A stretch of 64,000 nucleotides of DNA from an uncultured Bilophila sp. (GCA_910585945.1 CAJUHZ010000001.1:1-64000), one strand, 5' to 3'; numbered from the stretch's first letter, positions 49,900 to 59,751 are shown. Notes: generated by a model not told the origin, from the letters alone. Numbers and translations are program-made.

Positions 49900-51630
49900 T
49901 CAGTTCTTTGCTGCAAAATAGGCCTTGCGGATCGCCTGCTCTGAAGCATTCTGCATCCAGTAGCGCCCGTGCGAGCTGCGAGAAACGCCGCGGTACTTCA
50001 CATTGCCGATCACCTTTTTGCTCGCCATATCAAAGAGGCAGAAACGATCGGTGAGGTGGAGGACAAGCGTTTTGCCGTCGCCCGAGGCGGAAACGGAATC
50101 GCACCAGGCTGGCTGGGGCGGCAGGTTGAAGGGTTTTTTCAAGAATTCCGGATCATTGAAATTGGCCGTATCGTAGAAGGGATCGTCAGCGATGGTGTGG
50201 CAGTGCCACAGGGTCATGCTGCGGGCGTCGATGATCTCAAGCTTGTTCTGATTGGTTGCGGCAATATACGGAACCCCTTCCCAGGCAAACACGCAATGCT
50301 GGGTGGTGCGGACAAAACCGGGGTGGGTGTATGTTCCTTCCATGACGGTTTCGCCGTCGAGGATGCGCATTTTGTGCAGCGTGCCGGGCTGGAAACAGAG
50401 AACCCCCTCGGCGTGCGGCATGAGGCTGTGCGTGGAAACGTAGAACACATGCGGATCAAAGGGATCCAGCTCGAAGTGGGCCGGAATGGGGAAGGGGATC
50501 TTCGTCAGCCAGACCTTTCCTGTTTTGAGATCCAGCGTGGCCATGCTGTCCAGCACGACGGTTTGCTGGAGATTGCGCATGATGTCTTCCTGTTTGATCT
50601 TGCGCGGATCGCCGCCGGGGCGCAGCACGCGCATGGGCGCAAAGACCATGTAGCGCCCGTCGCCGGAAATGGTGCATTGATGGATGCGATCCTGAAAGTC
50701 GAACTCATGCAGAATTTCCGCCTTCAGGGTATCCAGGTTCAGCCGTCCCACCTGACAGTGAACGCGGTTGGTTCCGTCGCGCATGCCCTGAATGGCGTCC
50801 CTGAGGGGCCAGCGGACAAAGAGAAACTCGTCCTTGTCGCCGTCAAAATCCCCTGTGGCCACATAATCCCACAGGCCCTCTTCCGGAGGCAGATCATGCC
50901 AGCGGATCATCTCTCCGGTTTCGGTATTCAGAATGTCAAGGAAGAAATAATTGTAGCGCACGCCCACCAGCCAGCGACGCGAGGGCGAAAGCTGGGCCAC
51001 ATGGACGCCGCGTTTCCACAGCAAATAGCTCAGGTGAGACATGCGCATGGGCAGGGTATCCTGCCGGACGGCGGTGCTGAATTCCTTGAGCGACAGCGGA
51101 CAGGGCGGCGCAGGCAGGCGCCAGGTGACGTATTCCTGCCTGTCAAAGTCGGCAAGCTCAAAGATGTTTTCCCCTCCGGGGCCGCCCACCTGATAGGCGT
51201 TGCCCACAAGAGCGGGAATGCTTGGGGTTCCGCGTTCCAGATAAAAAGGAATCACCTCTTTTTCAGCGTGCAGCGGAGAAGGCACACTGCCGGCATGGAA
51301 GATGGCGTGCAACTGGCGCGAGGCCAGGCGGATTTCGGCCGGGGCGTCGTCCAGAAGCTGATTGAGCGCGCCCATGGGATTGGCATGGGCGATGATGATG
51401 GTGGCCCCCTCCAGCAAATTCCGCTCTCTGGCCTGTTCCAGCGTGAGGACAGGCAGACCGAGATGTTCGCGCGGACAGGAGAAATCCAGAAGGAAATCAA
51501 TGGCGACGGAAGGATGTTTGGCGCGCGCGAACTCCACAAGGGCCGTGCCGTTCTGGTCCGTGCCGAAAACGATGACATGCCTGCCCGCGTATTCGGACAG
51601 GTTGTCCCAGGTCATGGTGTCGATGCTCAT
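49900..51630 (-). CDS. Beta-propeller-like protein with N-terminal nucleotide-binding-like module, 576 aa
   Basis: The first 110 residues resemble a Rossmann-type sugar-modification module (HVIVFGTDQNGTALVEFA, then FLLDFSCPREHLGLPVLTLE). The remaining 430 residues consist of short beta-rich repeats with motifs such as SPSRRWLVGVRYNYFFLDIL and TISGDGRYMVFAPMRVL, in the manner of WD/oligogalacturonate-lyase-like propellers. No signal peptide is present, so it is probably cytoplasmic. The ATG at 51630 has AGGAGT upstream. It follows the Rid-like gene by 61 bases. The biochemical role is unknown; it lies at the end of the decoration cluster. Confidence 0.6.
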   Translation of the reverse strand: MSIDTMTWDNLSEYAGRHVIVFGTDQNGTALVEFARAKHPSVAIDFLLDFSCPREHLGLPVLTLEQARERNLLEGATIIIAHANPMGALNQLLDDAPAEIRLASRQLHAIFHAGSVPSPLHAEKEVIPFYLERGTPSIPALVGNAYQVGGPGGENIFELADFDRQEYVTWRLPAPPCPLSLKEFSTAVRQDTLPMRMSHLSYLLWKRGVHVAQLSPSRRWLVGVRYNYFFLDILNTETGEMIRWHDLPPEEGLWDYVATGDFDGDKDEFLFVRWPLRDAIQGMRDGTNRVHCQVGRLNLDTLKAEILHEFDFQDRIHQCTISGDGRYMVFAPMRVLRPGGDPRKIKQEDIMRNLQQTVVLDSMATLDLKTGKVWLTKIPFPIPAHFELDPFDPHVFYVSTHSLMPHAEGVLCFQPGTLHKMRILDGETVMEGTYTHPGFVRTTQHCVFAWEGVPYIAATNQNKLEIIDARSMTLWHCHTIADDPFYDTANFNDPEFLKKPFNLPPQPAWCDSVSASGDGKTLVLHLTDRFCLFDMASKKVIGNVKYRGVSRSSHGRYWMQNASEQAIRKAYFAAKN

Positions 51631-51691
51631 GCTGCAACTCCTGAAAAACGGTTCGTTTTCATCCTGCCGGGCAGATTGGCCGGAAGGCGTT

Positions 51692-52777
51692 TCACGCAAA
51701 CGACGGGAATGGGGAATTCCACGGGGCGACAGCCTCGGCCTCGATCTCCACAAGCCAGTCAGGGCGGCATACGGGTCCACGGGTGACGTTGACGGCGCAG
51801 TCGGCGGGCAGCAGCTTGCGCACCAGGGGAGCAAGACGCGGGTAATCGTGCGCGTCGCGCAGATAGATGGTGGCGGCCTGAAGGTGTCGCAGTTCCATGC
51901 CGCCCTCATGGAGCAGGGCTTCAACGTTTTCCACTGCCCGCTCGAACTGACGCAGCACATCCCCCTTGTGCAGCACATGCCCTTCCCTGTCGATGCTGGC
52001 CGTGCCGGAAATGCGGCAGTGCGCGCGATCTCCGTAGACGACGCGGGTGGCGCGCTCGAAGTTGACGCCGTAAACATGGGTGGGGGAAAGGTGATCCTCG
52101 GCCTTGAGCCACGTCACCTGATCGGGCTGCAAGCCCTTTTCGGCATGGCTGTGCAGCCAGGTAAGCACATCCGGCCGCGGCGCGTCGGCTTCAATGCCGG
52201 TGCTGGCGATGAAATGGGTCTGGGGAGTGAGTCCGGACGCCTCGTAATGGCGGACGCGGCTTCTGATCATGCCGGCATAGTTGTTGTCCACATCGCGCAC
52301 ATAGTACCAGGTGCGGATGACGTCGCGCTCCAGGGTCATGCCGCGGCGCTGAAGCTTCTCACGCAGGGATGCGATGACGGCGTCGGACTGGCTTTCGGAA
52401 TCAGCCGGCGCGGGAGGATAATCAAGCGTCCAGAGCGATTCCCATACGCCATGCCGCAGGACAAGGCTTCCATCGTCTTCCAGACGCTTTTCCACCGGGC
52501 CGTCAACGCAATACGCCTGAAGGGAAAGAAAGGCGGAATCCAGCGGAGCCTGCCCGATGCAGACGCGCTGGCACGGCACGTCCAGAGGCCAGAGCCGCTC
52601 CACAAGCGGGGCCTGGGTATAGACGTCGCTGCAAAAAAAGCGAAGCAGCACAAGCGATTCTGGCCGGAGACCCGCTTCATCAAGACGCGAAAGACAGGCC
52701 GCGCGCAAGGCCAGGACAGCATCTTGCGGCGAATCGGCCACAGGAGCATGAAAAGAAAAATAGAATTCGGACGACAC
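51692..52777 (-). CDS. Rid/FkbO-Hyg5 chorismatase-like protein, 361 aa
   Basis: The C-terminal third (HCRISGTASIDREGHVLHKG, then FERAVENVEALLHEGGMELR and the YLRDAHDYPRL region) has the YjgF/RidA fold. The full two-domain length and THVYGVNFERATRVVYGD resemble the FkbO/Hyg5 chorismatase branch. It might hydrolyse chorismate or a related enol ether, or act as an imine deaminase. I cannot decide between these. The start is a GTG at 52777 with GGGGAGG seven bases upstream; the ATG further up lacks such a site. It is the first gene below the (AG)17 tract. Confidence 0.7.
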   Translation of the reverse strand: MSSEFYFSFHAPVADSPQDAVLALRAACLSRLDEAGLRPESLVLLRFFCSDVYTQAPLVERLWPLDVPCQRVCIGQAPLDSAFLSLQAYCVDGPVEKRLEDDGSLVLRHGVWESLWTLDYPPAPADSESQSDAVIASLREKLQRRGMTLERDVIRTWYYVRDVDNNYAGMIRSRVRHYEASGLTPQTHFIASTGIEADAPRPDVLTWLHSHAEKGLQPDQVTWLKAEDHLSPTHVYGVNFERATRVVYGDRAHCRISGTASIDREGHVLHKGDVLRQFERAVENVEALLHEGGMELRHLQAATIYLRDAHDYPRLAPLVRKLLPADCAVNVTRGPVCRPDWLVEIEAEAVAPWNSPFPSFA

Positions 52778-52853
52778 TATCTGGCCTCCCCTGAAATTTT
52801 TAAAGTACTTGTGCCACGATACAGATAAATTCACATTATATGTTCAAGTTCAC

Positions 52854-52880
52854 AAAAAAAGACTCCCGCCCTCCGGGCAG
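52854..52880 (-). terminator. Intrinsic terminator-like hairpin before the Rid-like gene
   Basis: On the minus strand CTGCCC/GGGCGG with a GGA loop is followed by GAGTCTTTTTTT. It lies between the (AG)17 tract and the Rid-like start at 52777, so it would act as an attenuator for any transcript starting further upstream. Confidence 0.65.
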
Positions 52881-52964
52881 GATGAAGCAGGCTGCCTTCC
52901 ATGCAGAAAGACAGCCCACGCCTTGAAACTGTTTCCAGTTTCAAAAAATATCCGCTTTTTAGAA

Positions 52965-53004
<40 letters not shown>

Positions 53005-53411
53005 TTCATGGGACTGCCGCGATAAGAATTTTCAGAAATTGACGCGCGTTCGCATCCTTCCGCTTCTGGAGCACATGGGGTTTGAGTTTCTATGAACTCA
53101 AAATTCAAAAACGCGTCTGCTCCGGCGTTTAACCGCGCAAATGACCTGCGCTTGCGCCTTCGCGGCGGCCTCCTGCCCACACAGTGGGAAAGCGTCCTGA
53201 AAATCAGAACGCTCCATACCTTATTAAGGTAACCCCAACCGTGACCCAAAATCAAGCGGGAAAAACGTGGAGGGACAAGGACGGAGGCATCCAGTGAGGT
53301 TGCCCCGAAGCGATGCGCACGCGCCGCCCGATGCCTTCGACTCCGGGGAGGCAAGACGGCTTTAGCATCTGCCTGCAAAAACAAAAATCCGCCACTGAGT
53401 CCGCAACAAAG

Positions 53412-53459
53412 CAAAAAATCTGGAGGAGCATTTGCACATAAAGCTGCAAACACTCCTCC
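53412..53459 (-). terminator. Terminator after the radical SAM gene
   Basis: GGAGGAG/CTCCTCC and TTTGCA/TGCAAA form a two-part stem. It is followed on the minus strand by AGATTTTTT, about 20 bases below the stop codon. Confidence 0.85.
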
Positions 53460-53478
53460 AAGTGGTATTTTGGACTTT

Positions 53479-55290
53479 TTATTTTAATATAGACGTACAA
53501 CTATGGATTCTATCGTTTGGAATACCAAACTGATGGTGCAGTTTTACTCTAGGGCGAGGTGAAGCTCGAATAAAAGTAAGGAAAAAAATATCATTATCTA
53601 TATTCTGCTGTAAAAAGTCATCTGTCTCATAGGCAGGAGTCCCATCAATGGAAGCAGGGGTGGCATAATGCTTGTCAATTAAAAATGCTTCAGGATTGAG
53701 ATCCTGAAAAAATTCCTTATTATATGTATAGAGATCCCCAGCACCATAAAAAACAAGTCTTTTTTCATGGAGATCATCAATCATCCGGCGAAAATGTTGA
53801 CGCTGTTTATTTAAAAGAGTTTCTTTAAAATGCTGGTTAAGCTTAACCGGATCTTCATGCCAGCAGGTTTCCTTACGCAAATTTTCAAATTCATCCTTGT
53901 CAAGAATACGAGCGAATTCCCATAAAATCCCTCTATAGAACCATTCTTTTGCACTCATAGGATGAGTAACAACTTGTGGAGACAGGAAAGTAATAGGTGT
54001 TTTAGGATGTGGACGCAGTCGAATATTTTCCAATGGCATACGCCACGGATCTTCAATAGAAAAAGGCAACTTGCGTATTAAATCAACTGTATCCTGAAAA
54101 ACTTCTTCTGTTTCATAGCAGTTACCACCAATAAGATGAATGCCTGTAAATAAATTTGTATCAAAACAAAGTTTTGTAAATTCAAGTAAATGCTCATTTT
54201 TTAATTGACGATGATATTGATCTCTCGCAAATTTTTCAGAACCAGTTTGAAATCCTACACCTGTACCAATAAGCCCTGAATCAACAAGTTTATAGAAAAT
54301 ATCTTGATGTTCAAGCATATAATCATAATTAATATAACAAAAGAATGTCTTTCCTATATGTTCTTTATAAAGTTTACAGAATTCAAGAGTTTTTTCACGT
54401 GATAGTCCGAAGTATTCATCCACAAACCATAAATGTTGTGGTTTTTCCGGCATCTTTTTTAGTTCTTCAATAACTTCAGACACCTCTCTATTTCGTCTTT
54501 TATATACCCTAACGCCTTCATTTTTATATAATGAAGACCATTGTCCGCCAGAGCAATAGGTGCAATGCCCAATGCAACCTCTCCCAAAGTAGGTAAAGTA
54601 TGTATCCCCATCAACTTGAGGATCATAATGACGATACATGACCCCATTCTTGATAAAAGAAAAATATTTATGCCCATGCAAGGCTTCGCCGTACTTGCTG
54701 AGATTTTTTTCTTGGGGATTCATTCGATTTTTTATATCCCCCCCCCTATAACGCCAAATAGTGTTACAAAGCGAATACTTTTGCATATTGGGACGCTGGG
54801 CGCGCTTTTCTTCTTCCACACAGTCCATCAAACCGGCAAGCGCCTCTTCTCCATCGCCACGGATGACGCAATGAAAACCGCCGTCCAGATAAAGCTCTGG
54901 CTCAAGCGTGGGGCCGAATCCGCCGGCAGCCAACAAAGCTGAGGGAACAGCAGCCTTGAATACCGGTACAAGAACAGGGATCAACCAATTATTGGTGCTG
55001 CGCGCAGAAAAGCCTATGACATCCGGAGCTTCTGCCTGTAAAATGCGAGCAAGCAGATCCGTATCCTCCTGCCCGATTTTATATTTTGTGGCCCTGTTAA
55101 CCATTAATTGACCACGAGAATATGACTGATAGCCTTCATGCCCTTCAAGGGGTTCTTCTATTTGCAGGTACTCGCCAGACTCCAAAAGAATTCCATGTAC
55201 TTCATGTCCCTTGGAAAGCATATAGGATGCCAAGACTCTTGTACCAAGATAAGAAGTTTCATATGCATTAATAAAACAAATCTTAGCCAT
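53479..55290 (-). CDS. B12-binding-domain radical SAM protein, 603 aa
   Basis: Residues 1-150 form a cobalamin-binding-type domain (KICFINAYETSYLGTRVLAS, then VIGFSARSTNNWLIPVLVPV). The radical SAM core has CIGHCTYC at residues 239-246 and continues to about residue 450. The last 85 residues form an extra module (RLVFYGAGDLYTYNKEFFQD) similar to the Rossmann-like modules of neighbouring proteins. Such enzymes do methylations or rearrangements on unactivated carbons; the substrate is unknown, possibly a sugar or lipid-linked group. GGAGGAAGGG precedes the ATG. The DNA is much AT-richer than the core of the window, suggesting acquisition by transfer. Confidence 0.9.
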   Translation of the reverse strand: MAKICFINAYETSYLGTRVLASYMLSKGHEVHGILLESGEYLQIEEPLEGHEGYQSYSRGQLMVNRATKYKIGQEDTDLLARILQAEAPDVIGFSARSTNNWLIPVLVPVFKAAVPSALLAAGGFGPTLEPELYLDGGFHCVIRGDGEEALAGLMDCVEEEKRAQRPNMQKYSLCNTIWRYRGGDIKNRMNPQEKNLSKYGEALHGHKYFSFIKNGVMYRHYDPQVDGDTYFTYFGRGCIGHCTYCSGGQWSSLYKNEGVRVYKRRNREVSEVIEELKKMPEKPQHLWFVDEYFGLSREKTLEFCKLYKEHIGKTFFCYINYDYMLEHQDIFYKLVDSGLIGTGVGFQTGSEKFARDQYHRQLKNEHLLEFTKLCFDTNLFTGIHLIGGNCYETEEVFQDTVDLIRKLPFSIEDPWRMPLENIRLRPHPKTPITFLSPQVVTHPMSAKEWFYRGILWEFARILDKDEFENLRKETCWHEDPVKLNQHFKETLLNKQRQHFRRMIDDLHEKRLVFYGAGDLYTYNKEFFQDLNPEAFLIDKHYATPASIDGTPAYETDDFLQQNIDNDIFFLTFIRASPRPRVKLHHQFGIPNDRIHSCTSILK

Positions 55291-55305
55291 ATCCCTTCCT
55301 CCATA

Positions 55306-56154
55306 TTATATTATTTCAAAAATTCCATCTAATAAAAATATACCATTTATAACTATAGAATTAGTATTTAATTGAATTTTTATATTATTTTTATTAACGT
55401 TATCTATTCGATAATACTTATTCCAAGTATACCATTTTCCTTGAAAATATACTCTTGGCTTTCCAAGAATATGGAGTGGGCCATAGTCCATTGCACGCAA
55501 AAAATTCCATATTTTTTCACATGACCAATCAAGGCAAAGTTCTCCATTATTAGGAATATCTTTTTTCAGGTGAAGAGAACCATGATTTTCCTTTGATTGT
55601 TTTATAGCAGTCCATTTATTTTGTAAAATATCATCCAAAAAAATATTCAAAGTATTTAATGCAATTTTTGATTGCGCATGAAGCAGTGACAGAGATGTCA
55701 TCTTATCATCTAATAAGATTTCAGACTGACATATTATATCGCCAGTATCAATTCCAGAATTGACTACATGCCACGTTATACCTGTTGTAGAATCCCCATC
55801 ATAAATAGACCATGCTTCAGCATGAACTCCTCTATGCCGAGGAAGCAACGAATTATGGTAATTTATAATATCTACATGTTTCAGTTCAACAAATCTTTTT
55901 GGGAACAAAAAAGTATTATTGACACTTAAAACAAGAGTTTTCTTATGGCATTCAAAAACAGACTTCAGCTTATCTTGAGTTGCCATAAAATATGGAATAC
56001 CGATCAATTTCGCTTTCTTTTCAGAAAATGACTTGATTCTTTGATCATACTCCAAAAAAATACATTTAATGCCGCGCTCATGCAACAACTGTGCGCAGGC
56101 CAGGGGAGTTTGACCCTGCCCTATTATATAAATCTTCTCATACGAGGTACACAT
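55306..56154 (-). CDS. Formyltransferase-family protein (sugar N-formyltransferase type), 282 aa
   Basis: The methionyl-tRNA/UDP-sugar formyltransferase core is clear: NYHNSLLPRHRGVHAEAWSI with the Asn-x-His catalytic pair, then TGITWHVVNSGIDTGDII with the aspartate. The N-terminus (KIYIIGQGQTPLACAQLLHE) is a Rossmann-like start rather than the usual formyl-THF entry. The C-terminus (about 210-282) is a small beta domain. It probably transfers a formyl group from N10-formyl-THF to an amino sugar nucleotide. The start at 56154 has no good Shine-Dalgarno. The gene is very AT-rich. Confidence 0.87.
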   Translation of the reverse strand: MCTSYEKIYIIGQGQTPLACAQLLHERGIKCIFLEYDQRIKSFSEKKAKLIGIPYFMATQDKLKSVFECHKKTLVLSVNNTFLFPKRFVELKHVDIINYHNSLLPRHRGVHAEAWSIYDGDSTTGITWHVVNSGIDTGDIICQSEILLDDKMTSLSLLHAQSKIALNTLNIFLDDILQNKWTAIKQSKENHGSLHLKKDIPNNGELCLDWSCEKIWNFLRAMDYGPLHILGKPRVYFQGKWYTWNKYYRIDNVNKNNIKIQLNTNSIVINGIFLLDGIFEII

Positions 56155-56205
56155 CAATAAGCCATTTGATATCTAATGACATTATGCAATATTGATATAG
56201 CCTGT

Positions 56206-56853
56206 TTAAAAATTTGCCGATACGCCAATTTCCCGTGCCGGGTTGCCCATGACCTTGCAGCCAGCCCCGACGTCTTTCATCACAACGCTTCCCAGACAGA
56301 CATAAGCGTCATCCCCAACCTGCACATGAGGTGCTATGGCGACATTGCCACCGACAAACACGCCTTTCCCCAGCGTCACATTCCCCATGATGTTACAGCA
56401 GGCAGAAATCGTACTGTAGTCGCCCACACGCACGTCATGGCCCAGGCCAGTCCCCAGGATCGTCACGAAATTCCCGATTTCGACGTTGACCGTCATGCCG
56501 AAACCGCTACAGATGATCACGCCCTCCCCCACCGTGTTGTGTCGCCCCAGATAGGCATAGGGATGAATGACGGTTTCAAAAACAGCTCCTCGCGCCTTGA
56601 GCATGGGAACAAGCTTGCGTTTGGCGGCAGGGCTGGCGATGCCGAACGCAAGCGCGTCATTGGGCCTGGGCGTATAATCCGCAATCGTTCCCACAACGGA
56701 AACATCGCACGCCTTGCCACGCAAAGGGTCTTCCGTATCGTCCAGAAAACCCATGATATTCCAGCGCGGCCCCGCGATAGCGTGAATATCAAGAATAAGG
56801 TTCAGGAGCTCACGGCCAAAGCCGCCCGCCCCTACAATATACAGGTCTTTCAC
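56206..56853 (-). CDS. NeuD/PglD-type sialic acid or bacillosamine O/N-acetyltransferase
   Basis: The 215 aa protein has an N-terminal UDP-sugar-binding Rossmann module (DLYIVGAGGFGRELLNLI, with FLDDTEDPLRGK). Its left-handed beta-helix of hexapeptide repeats contains GEGVIICSGFGMTVNVEIG and GKGVFVGGNVAIAPHVQVGD and ends GNPAREIG. It would acetylate a 4-amino sugar nucleotide or a sialic-acid-like sugar. The start codon is GTG at 56853 with GGGAG five bases before. It lies nine bases below the first FkbM gene. Confidence 0.9.
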   Translation of the reverse strand: MKDLYIVGAGGFGRELLNLILDIHAIAGPRWNIMGFLDDTEDPLRGKACDVSVVGTIADYTPRPNDALAFGIASPAAKRKLVPMLKARGAVFETVIHPYAYLGRHNTVGEGVIICSGFGMTVNVEIGNFVTILGTGLGHDVRVGDYSTISACCNIMGNVTLGKGVFVGGNVAIAPHVQVGDDAYVCLGSVVMKDVGAGCKVMGNPAREIGVSANF

Positions 56854-56862
56854 TTCGGCTCC

Positions 56863-58041
56863 CTAAACATGCTTTTGATTGAGCCGCTCGACAGGAACGC
56901 AGTAACACGTATAGCTGAACTGTTCTTGATACGCGCGGAGAAAAAAGCGGTAATCCCCCACCATGCTTTTGACCATCAAGGGCAATTCCCAAAGATCAAA
57001 AGGATGGTGGTACACGCACAGAGCAAGCACAGGCCGCGCGTTTTGGATGATCTGCCTGCCGCCCTGCAAGGCAAACGCCTCATAACCTTCAATATCGAAC
57101 TTCATCAGGGTGGGTTTGACCCCGCACAGCGCCTCATCCAGAGTAACGGACTCCACGGAGGTCGTTCCATCCGGGTTGACCATGGAACCCATCGTGCCCG
57201 CGGCGTCAAAAAAGATCGTTGCCCGTTCGTGTCCTACGGCATTTTGATGAAGATGGATCTTGCCGCGAAAATCCGTGGGCAACGCCTCTGCATACGCAGA
57301 CAATTGGCTGAAATTGCCCGGATCAGGCTCAAAAGCATGATATTCTTTCAGACGCCCCCCCACCTCCAGAAAATCCCGCAAGGTATCTCCGGAATACGCG
57401 CCGCAATCCACAAACACTTCATCGGGCAACAGGGTATAGACATCCTCAAAATACTCTCGTGAAACCGATACCGGCATCAAGGTATCGGAACAAAGAAGGT
57501 AGCGCTTCAGGATTGCGCAAAAAACAGCTTGGGAAAGCGGATCTTCAAACAGATTGAAAGCGGCTTCCACTTTTTTGCGATTACGAGAAGATGCCGCAAG
57601 AAATGTTTTTCGGTAAACATCAAATGCTCTTGTTTTTCTGTCGCCTACAGGCAAAAATTCGCCAATCTGGCGAAATGTGATCATATTGTTGATCTGTGTT
57701 GCGGAAAGCTGTGGGGCAACATGGGCAAAAAGCTCAGATGCCTTGTCGCCTGTTGCACAAAGTACAAAAAGTGCATGCGGTAAAATCGATGCAGCCTCAG
57801 AAACTGTATGCGCACGAAGTCCACTTACCGTCTCCATAGGCGATCTAGCATCATCACAAAGGATAAGAGGGATATCCGGAACCGTAATTTTAAGAAGTGT
57901 GATGTAGTCTCGCGCATTTCCATTAGGAGGATACAAAATAATTCCATCTTCGGGCTTCCAAAGAGAACCAAAGCGACTGCGCGCGGAAGATTCAAATTTT
58001 ATCCCTTCGTGCAAATCAAATATTGTTTTGATAGTCGTCAT
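56863..58041 (-). CDS. FkbM family SAM-dependent methyltransferase, 392 aa
   Basis: The C-terminal 190 residues are an FkbM domain: VFVDCGAYSGDTLRDFLEVG (SAM motif I), YHAFEPDPGNFSQL, the TSVESVTLDEAL segment and LMKFDIEGYEAFALQG. The N-terminal 190 residues include another GIILYPPNGNARDYITLL stretch resembling a degenerate nucleotide-binding module. FkbM proteins O-methylate sugars or polyketides. GGAG precedes the ATG at 58041. Confidence 0.9.
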   Translation of the reverse strand: MTTIKTIFDLHEGIKFESSARSRFGSLWKPEDGIILYPPNGNARDYITLLKITVPDIPLILCDDARSPMETVSGLRAHTVSEAASILPHALFVLCATGDKASELFAHVAPQLSATQINNMITFRQIGEFLPVGDRKTRAFDVYRKTFLAASSRNRKKVEAAFNLFEDPLSQAVFCAILKRYLLCSDTLMPVSVSREYFEDVYTLLPDEVFVDCGAYSGDTLRDFLEVGGRLKEYHAFEPDPGNFSQLSAYAEALPTDFRGKIHLHQNAVGHERATIFFDAAGTMGSMVNPDGTTSVESVTLDEALCGVKPTLMKFDIEGYEAFALQGGRQIIQNARPVLALCVYHHPFDLWELPLMVKSMVGDYRFFLRAYQEQFSYTCYCVPVERLNQKHV

Positions 58042-58062
58042 TTTCTTATCTCCTGTTTCTCT

Positions 58063-58908
58063 CTATCTGACACTGACAATATAATCATTACCGGCATTAT
58101 AAGTAGTATCTTTTACATCAGCATCAAAAGATCCATCTGTCAGACACAGAGGATTCTTATCCAAAAGCTGTGAAATGGTTGCATAAGCATCTTTTTCACG
58201 GAAACAGCACAAATGACCGTCCCCTACAACTGCTGTGCGCAACTGTCCGAGCTTGTGCATGGCATTATGCACAACAGGTTCAGGGTTCAGTCGACAGTTG
58301 GCGTAGGAGGAATACAGCCAGACGCGGCTTGAGGCCGTTTTTCCGCTGTCAATAATCGTTCCGGTGAATTCCCTATTGTAGCGATATGGAACACCGATAA
58401 CAGCTTCCATATAGTGCGTATAGGTGAAGCATTCCCGCATATCCGCGCCAAAAAAGAGAAACTTGACCTCTTTCCCGCATCCATGCAATCTGTCGTAATT
58501 AGAATTTTCACCGATGGAGTATGGTCCCAGATTGTCAACGAGATTGAGCGCATCACCCAGGACATAAACGGACAGAAGAGGATCCGGGGAACGCCGTCCC
58601 CGCCCTGTCTTGCGCGCGTATTCGTTGAGCGCCCCCATTGGCGTGCGGGTGTTCTGCACGTCAAAAGGCTCATGGTTGCAGAAGCTGAACGTAAAGGTAG
58701 GAAAAACCAGCGTGGCCACGCCCAAGCCTTCAAGAATCCCCAAGAGCTCGGCCAGCAACACGCCGCGCTTGAGCGCGGGCAGGCCGAAGGTCATATCCGT
58801 ATGAATGTAGAGCACATCGCAATCCGCCGCGCCCACGCCCAGCAGGGCCTCGCGCATGTGTGCGGCGTTTACTTCTTCTTTTTGACCATGAAACAAAATA
58901 TTGCTCAT
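58063..58908 (-). CDS. AAC(3)-family N-acyltransferase, 281 aa
   Basis: The protein follows the aminoglycoside 3-N-acetyltransferase fold: LYIHTDMTFGLPALKRGVLL, then ATLVFPTFTFSFCNHEPFDV, NTRTPMGALNEYARKTGRGR with RSPDPLLSVYVLGD, and the catalytic-type EFTGTIID and FLFFGADMRECFTYTHYMEA regions. In polysaccharide loci such proteins acylate amino sugars rather than give drug resistance, and context favours that. The ATG at 58908 has GGAGAAAGAG before it. Confidence 0.88.
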   Translation of the reverse strand: MSNILFHGQKEEVNAAHMREALLGVGAADCDVLYIHTDMTFGLPALKRGVLLAELLGILEGLGVATLVFPTFTFSFCNHEPFDVQNTRTPMGALNEYARKTGRGRRSPDPLLSVYVLGDALNLVDNLGPYSIGENSNYDRLHGCGKEVKFLFFGADMRECFTYTHYMEAVIGVPYRYNREFTGTIIDSGKTASSRVWLYSSYANCRLNPEPVVHNAMHKLGQLRTAVVGDGHLCCFREKDAYATISQLLDKNPLCLTDGSFDADVKDTTYNAGNDYIVSVR

Positions 58909-58971
58909 CTCTTTCTCCAAAACAAAAACATTTGCTCGTCAAATGAGCAGGTTAAGCTTGATCCAATCGCG

Positions 58972-59721
58972 CTAAAATTTGGGGAAATGTTCGCCTCCAT
59001 CCACGTTAAGCACCTGCCCAGTGAGATACGAAGCATCTTCAGACAAAAGAAAACGTACAATACGCGCCACATCATCCACACTTCCCGGAGGAAGAAGCGT
59101 AGCCGGATTCCAGGGGGCATCCAAAGATGGATCGGTAAATGTTGTTTGTACAATGCGTGTCCGAAATGAACCAGGAGCAATAATATTGACTCGGATATGC
59201 GGCGCCAGCTCATGGGCCAGAGTAACGCCAAGAGCATTGATAGCCCCTTTACTGCCACAGTAATGTGGTTGATACTTTTTCCCTGTAATTACTGCAATGC
59301 TTGATGTCAGGACAATATTTCGGAGCGATTGACCATTGATTTTCTTTTTGAGGAGGGCACTGATGATTTCCGTAGCGGAAAAATAGTTGACGTTCATCAC
59401 GCGAAGGCCAACGGAATATTTTGTTTTTGCTATAGGTAATACTTCCGTCATACCCGCGAAGTGAACAAAAGCCTCAACCGGCAGATTTCGCGTTTTGAGC
59501 AGTTCGGTTAACGCGGCTCCGACGGCGTCGGCTTTTTCCAGATCAAACGGAAAGAGAACCACATCCGCGCCATTGTTCGAGCAGATTTCACCCACGGCGG
59601 CCAGGCGAGCCTCATCCCGCCCGTGCAGAATGAGATTGCGGGAAGAACTGAGCAGCTTGGCCGTGGCCTCACCCATCCCGGAGGATGCTCCGGTGATCAG
59701 CGTGTATTCGGCTGGGTGCAT
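58972..59721 (-). CDS. Short-chain dehydrogenase/reductase, 249 aa
   Basis: This is a classical SDR with the NAD(P) motif TGASSGMG at residues 10-17, NVNYFSA-type stability motif, catalytic Ser near residue 140 and YxxxK at 154-158 (YCGSK). The end QVLNVDGGEHFPKF is typical of the FabG-like branch. The substrate could be a keto sugar or a 3-oxoacyl thioester for the AAC(3)-like acyltransferase next door. AAGGA precedes the ATG. Confidence 0.92.
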   Translation of the reverse strand: MHPAEYTLITGASSGMGEATAKLLSSSRNLILHGRDEARLAAVGEICSNNGADVVLFPFDLEKADAVGAALTELLKTRNLPVEAFVHFAGMTEVLPIAKTKYSVGLRVMNVNYFSATEIISALLKKKINGQSLRNIVLTSSIAVITGKKYQPHYCGSKGAINALGVTLAHELAPHIRVNIIAPGSFRTRIVQTTFTDPSLDAPWNPATLLPPGSVDDVARIVRFLLSEDASYLTGQVLNVDGGEHFPKF

Positions 59722-59751
59722 AAATTCTCGTTTTCCTTGTTTTTCGGTATA

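Noticed and set aside
58063..58908. Aminoglycoside resistance gene
   Set aside because: The fold is AAC(3)-like, but the genomic context is sugar modification and such homologues commonly acylate amino sugars. Calling it a resistance gene would be unsupported.
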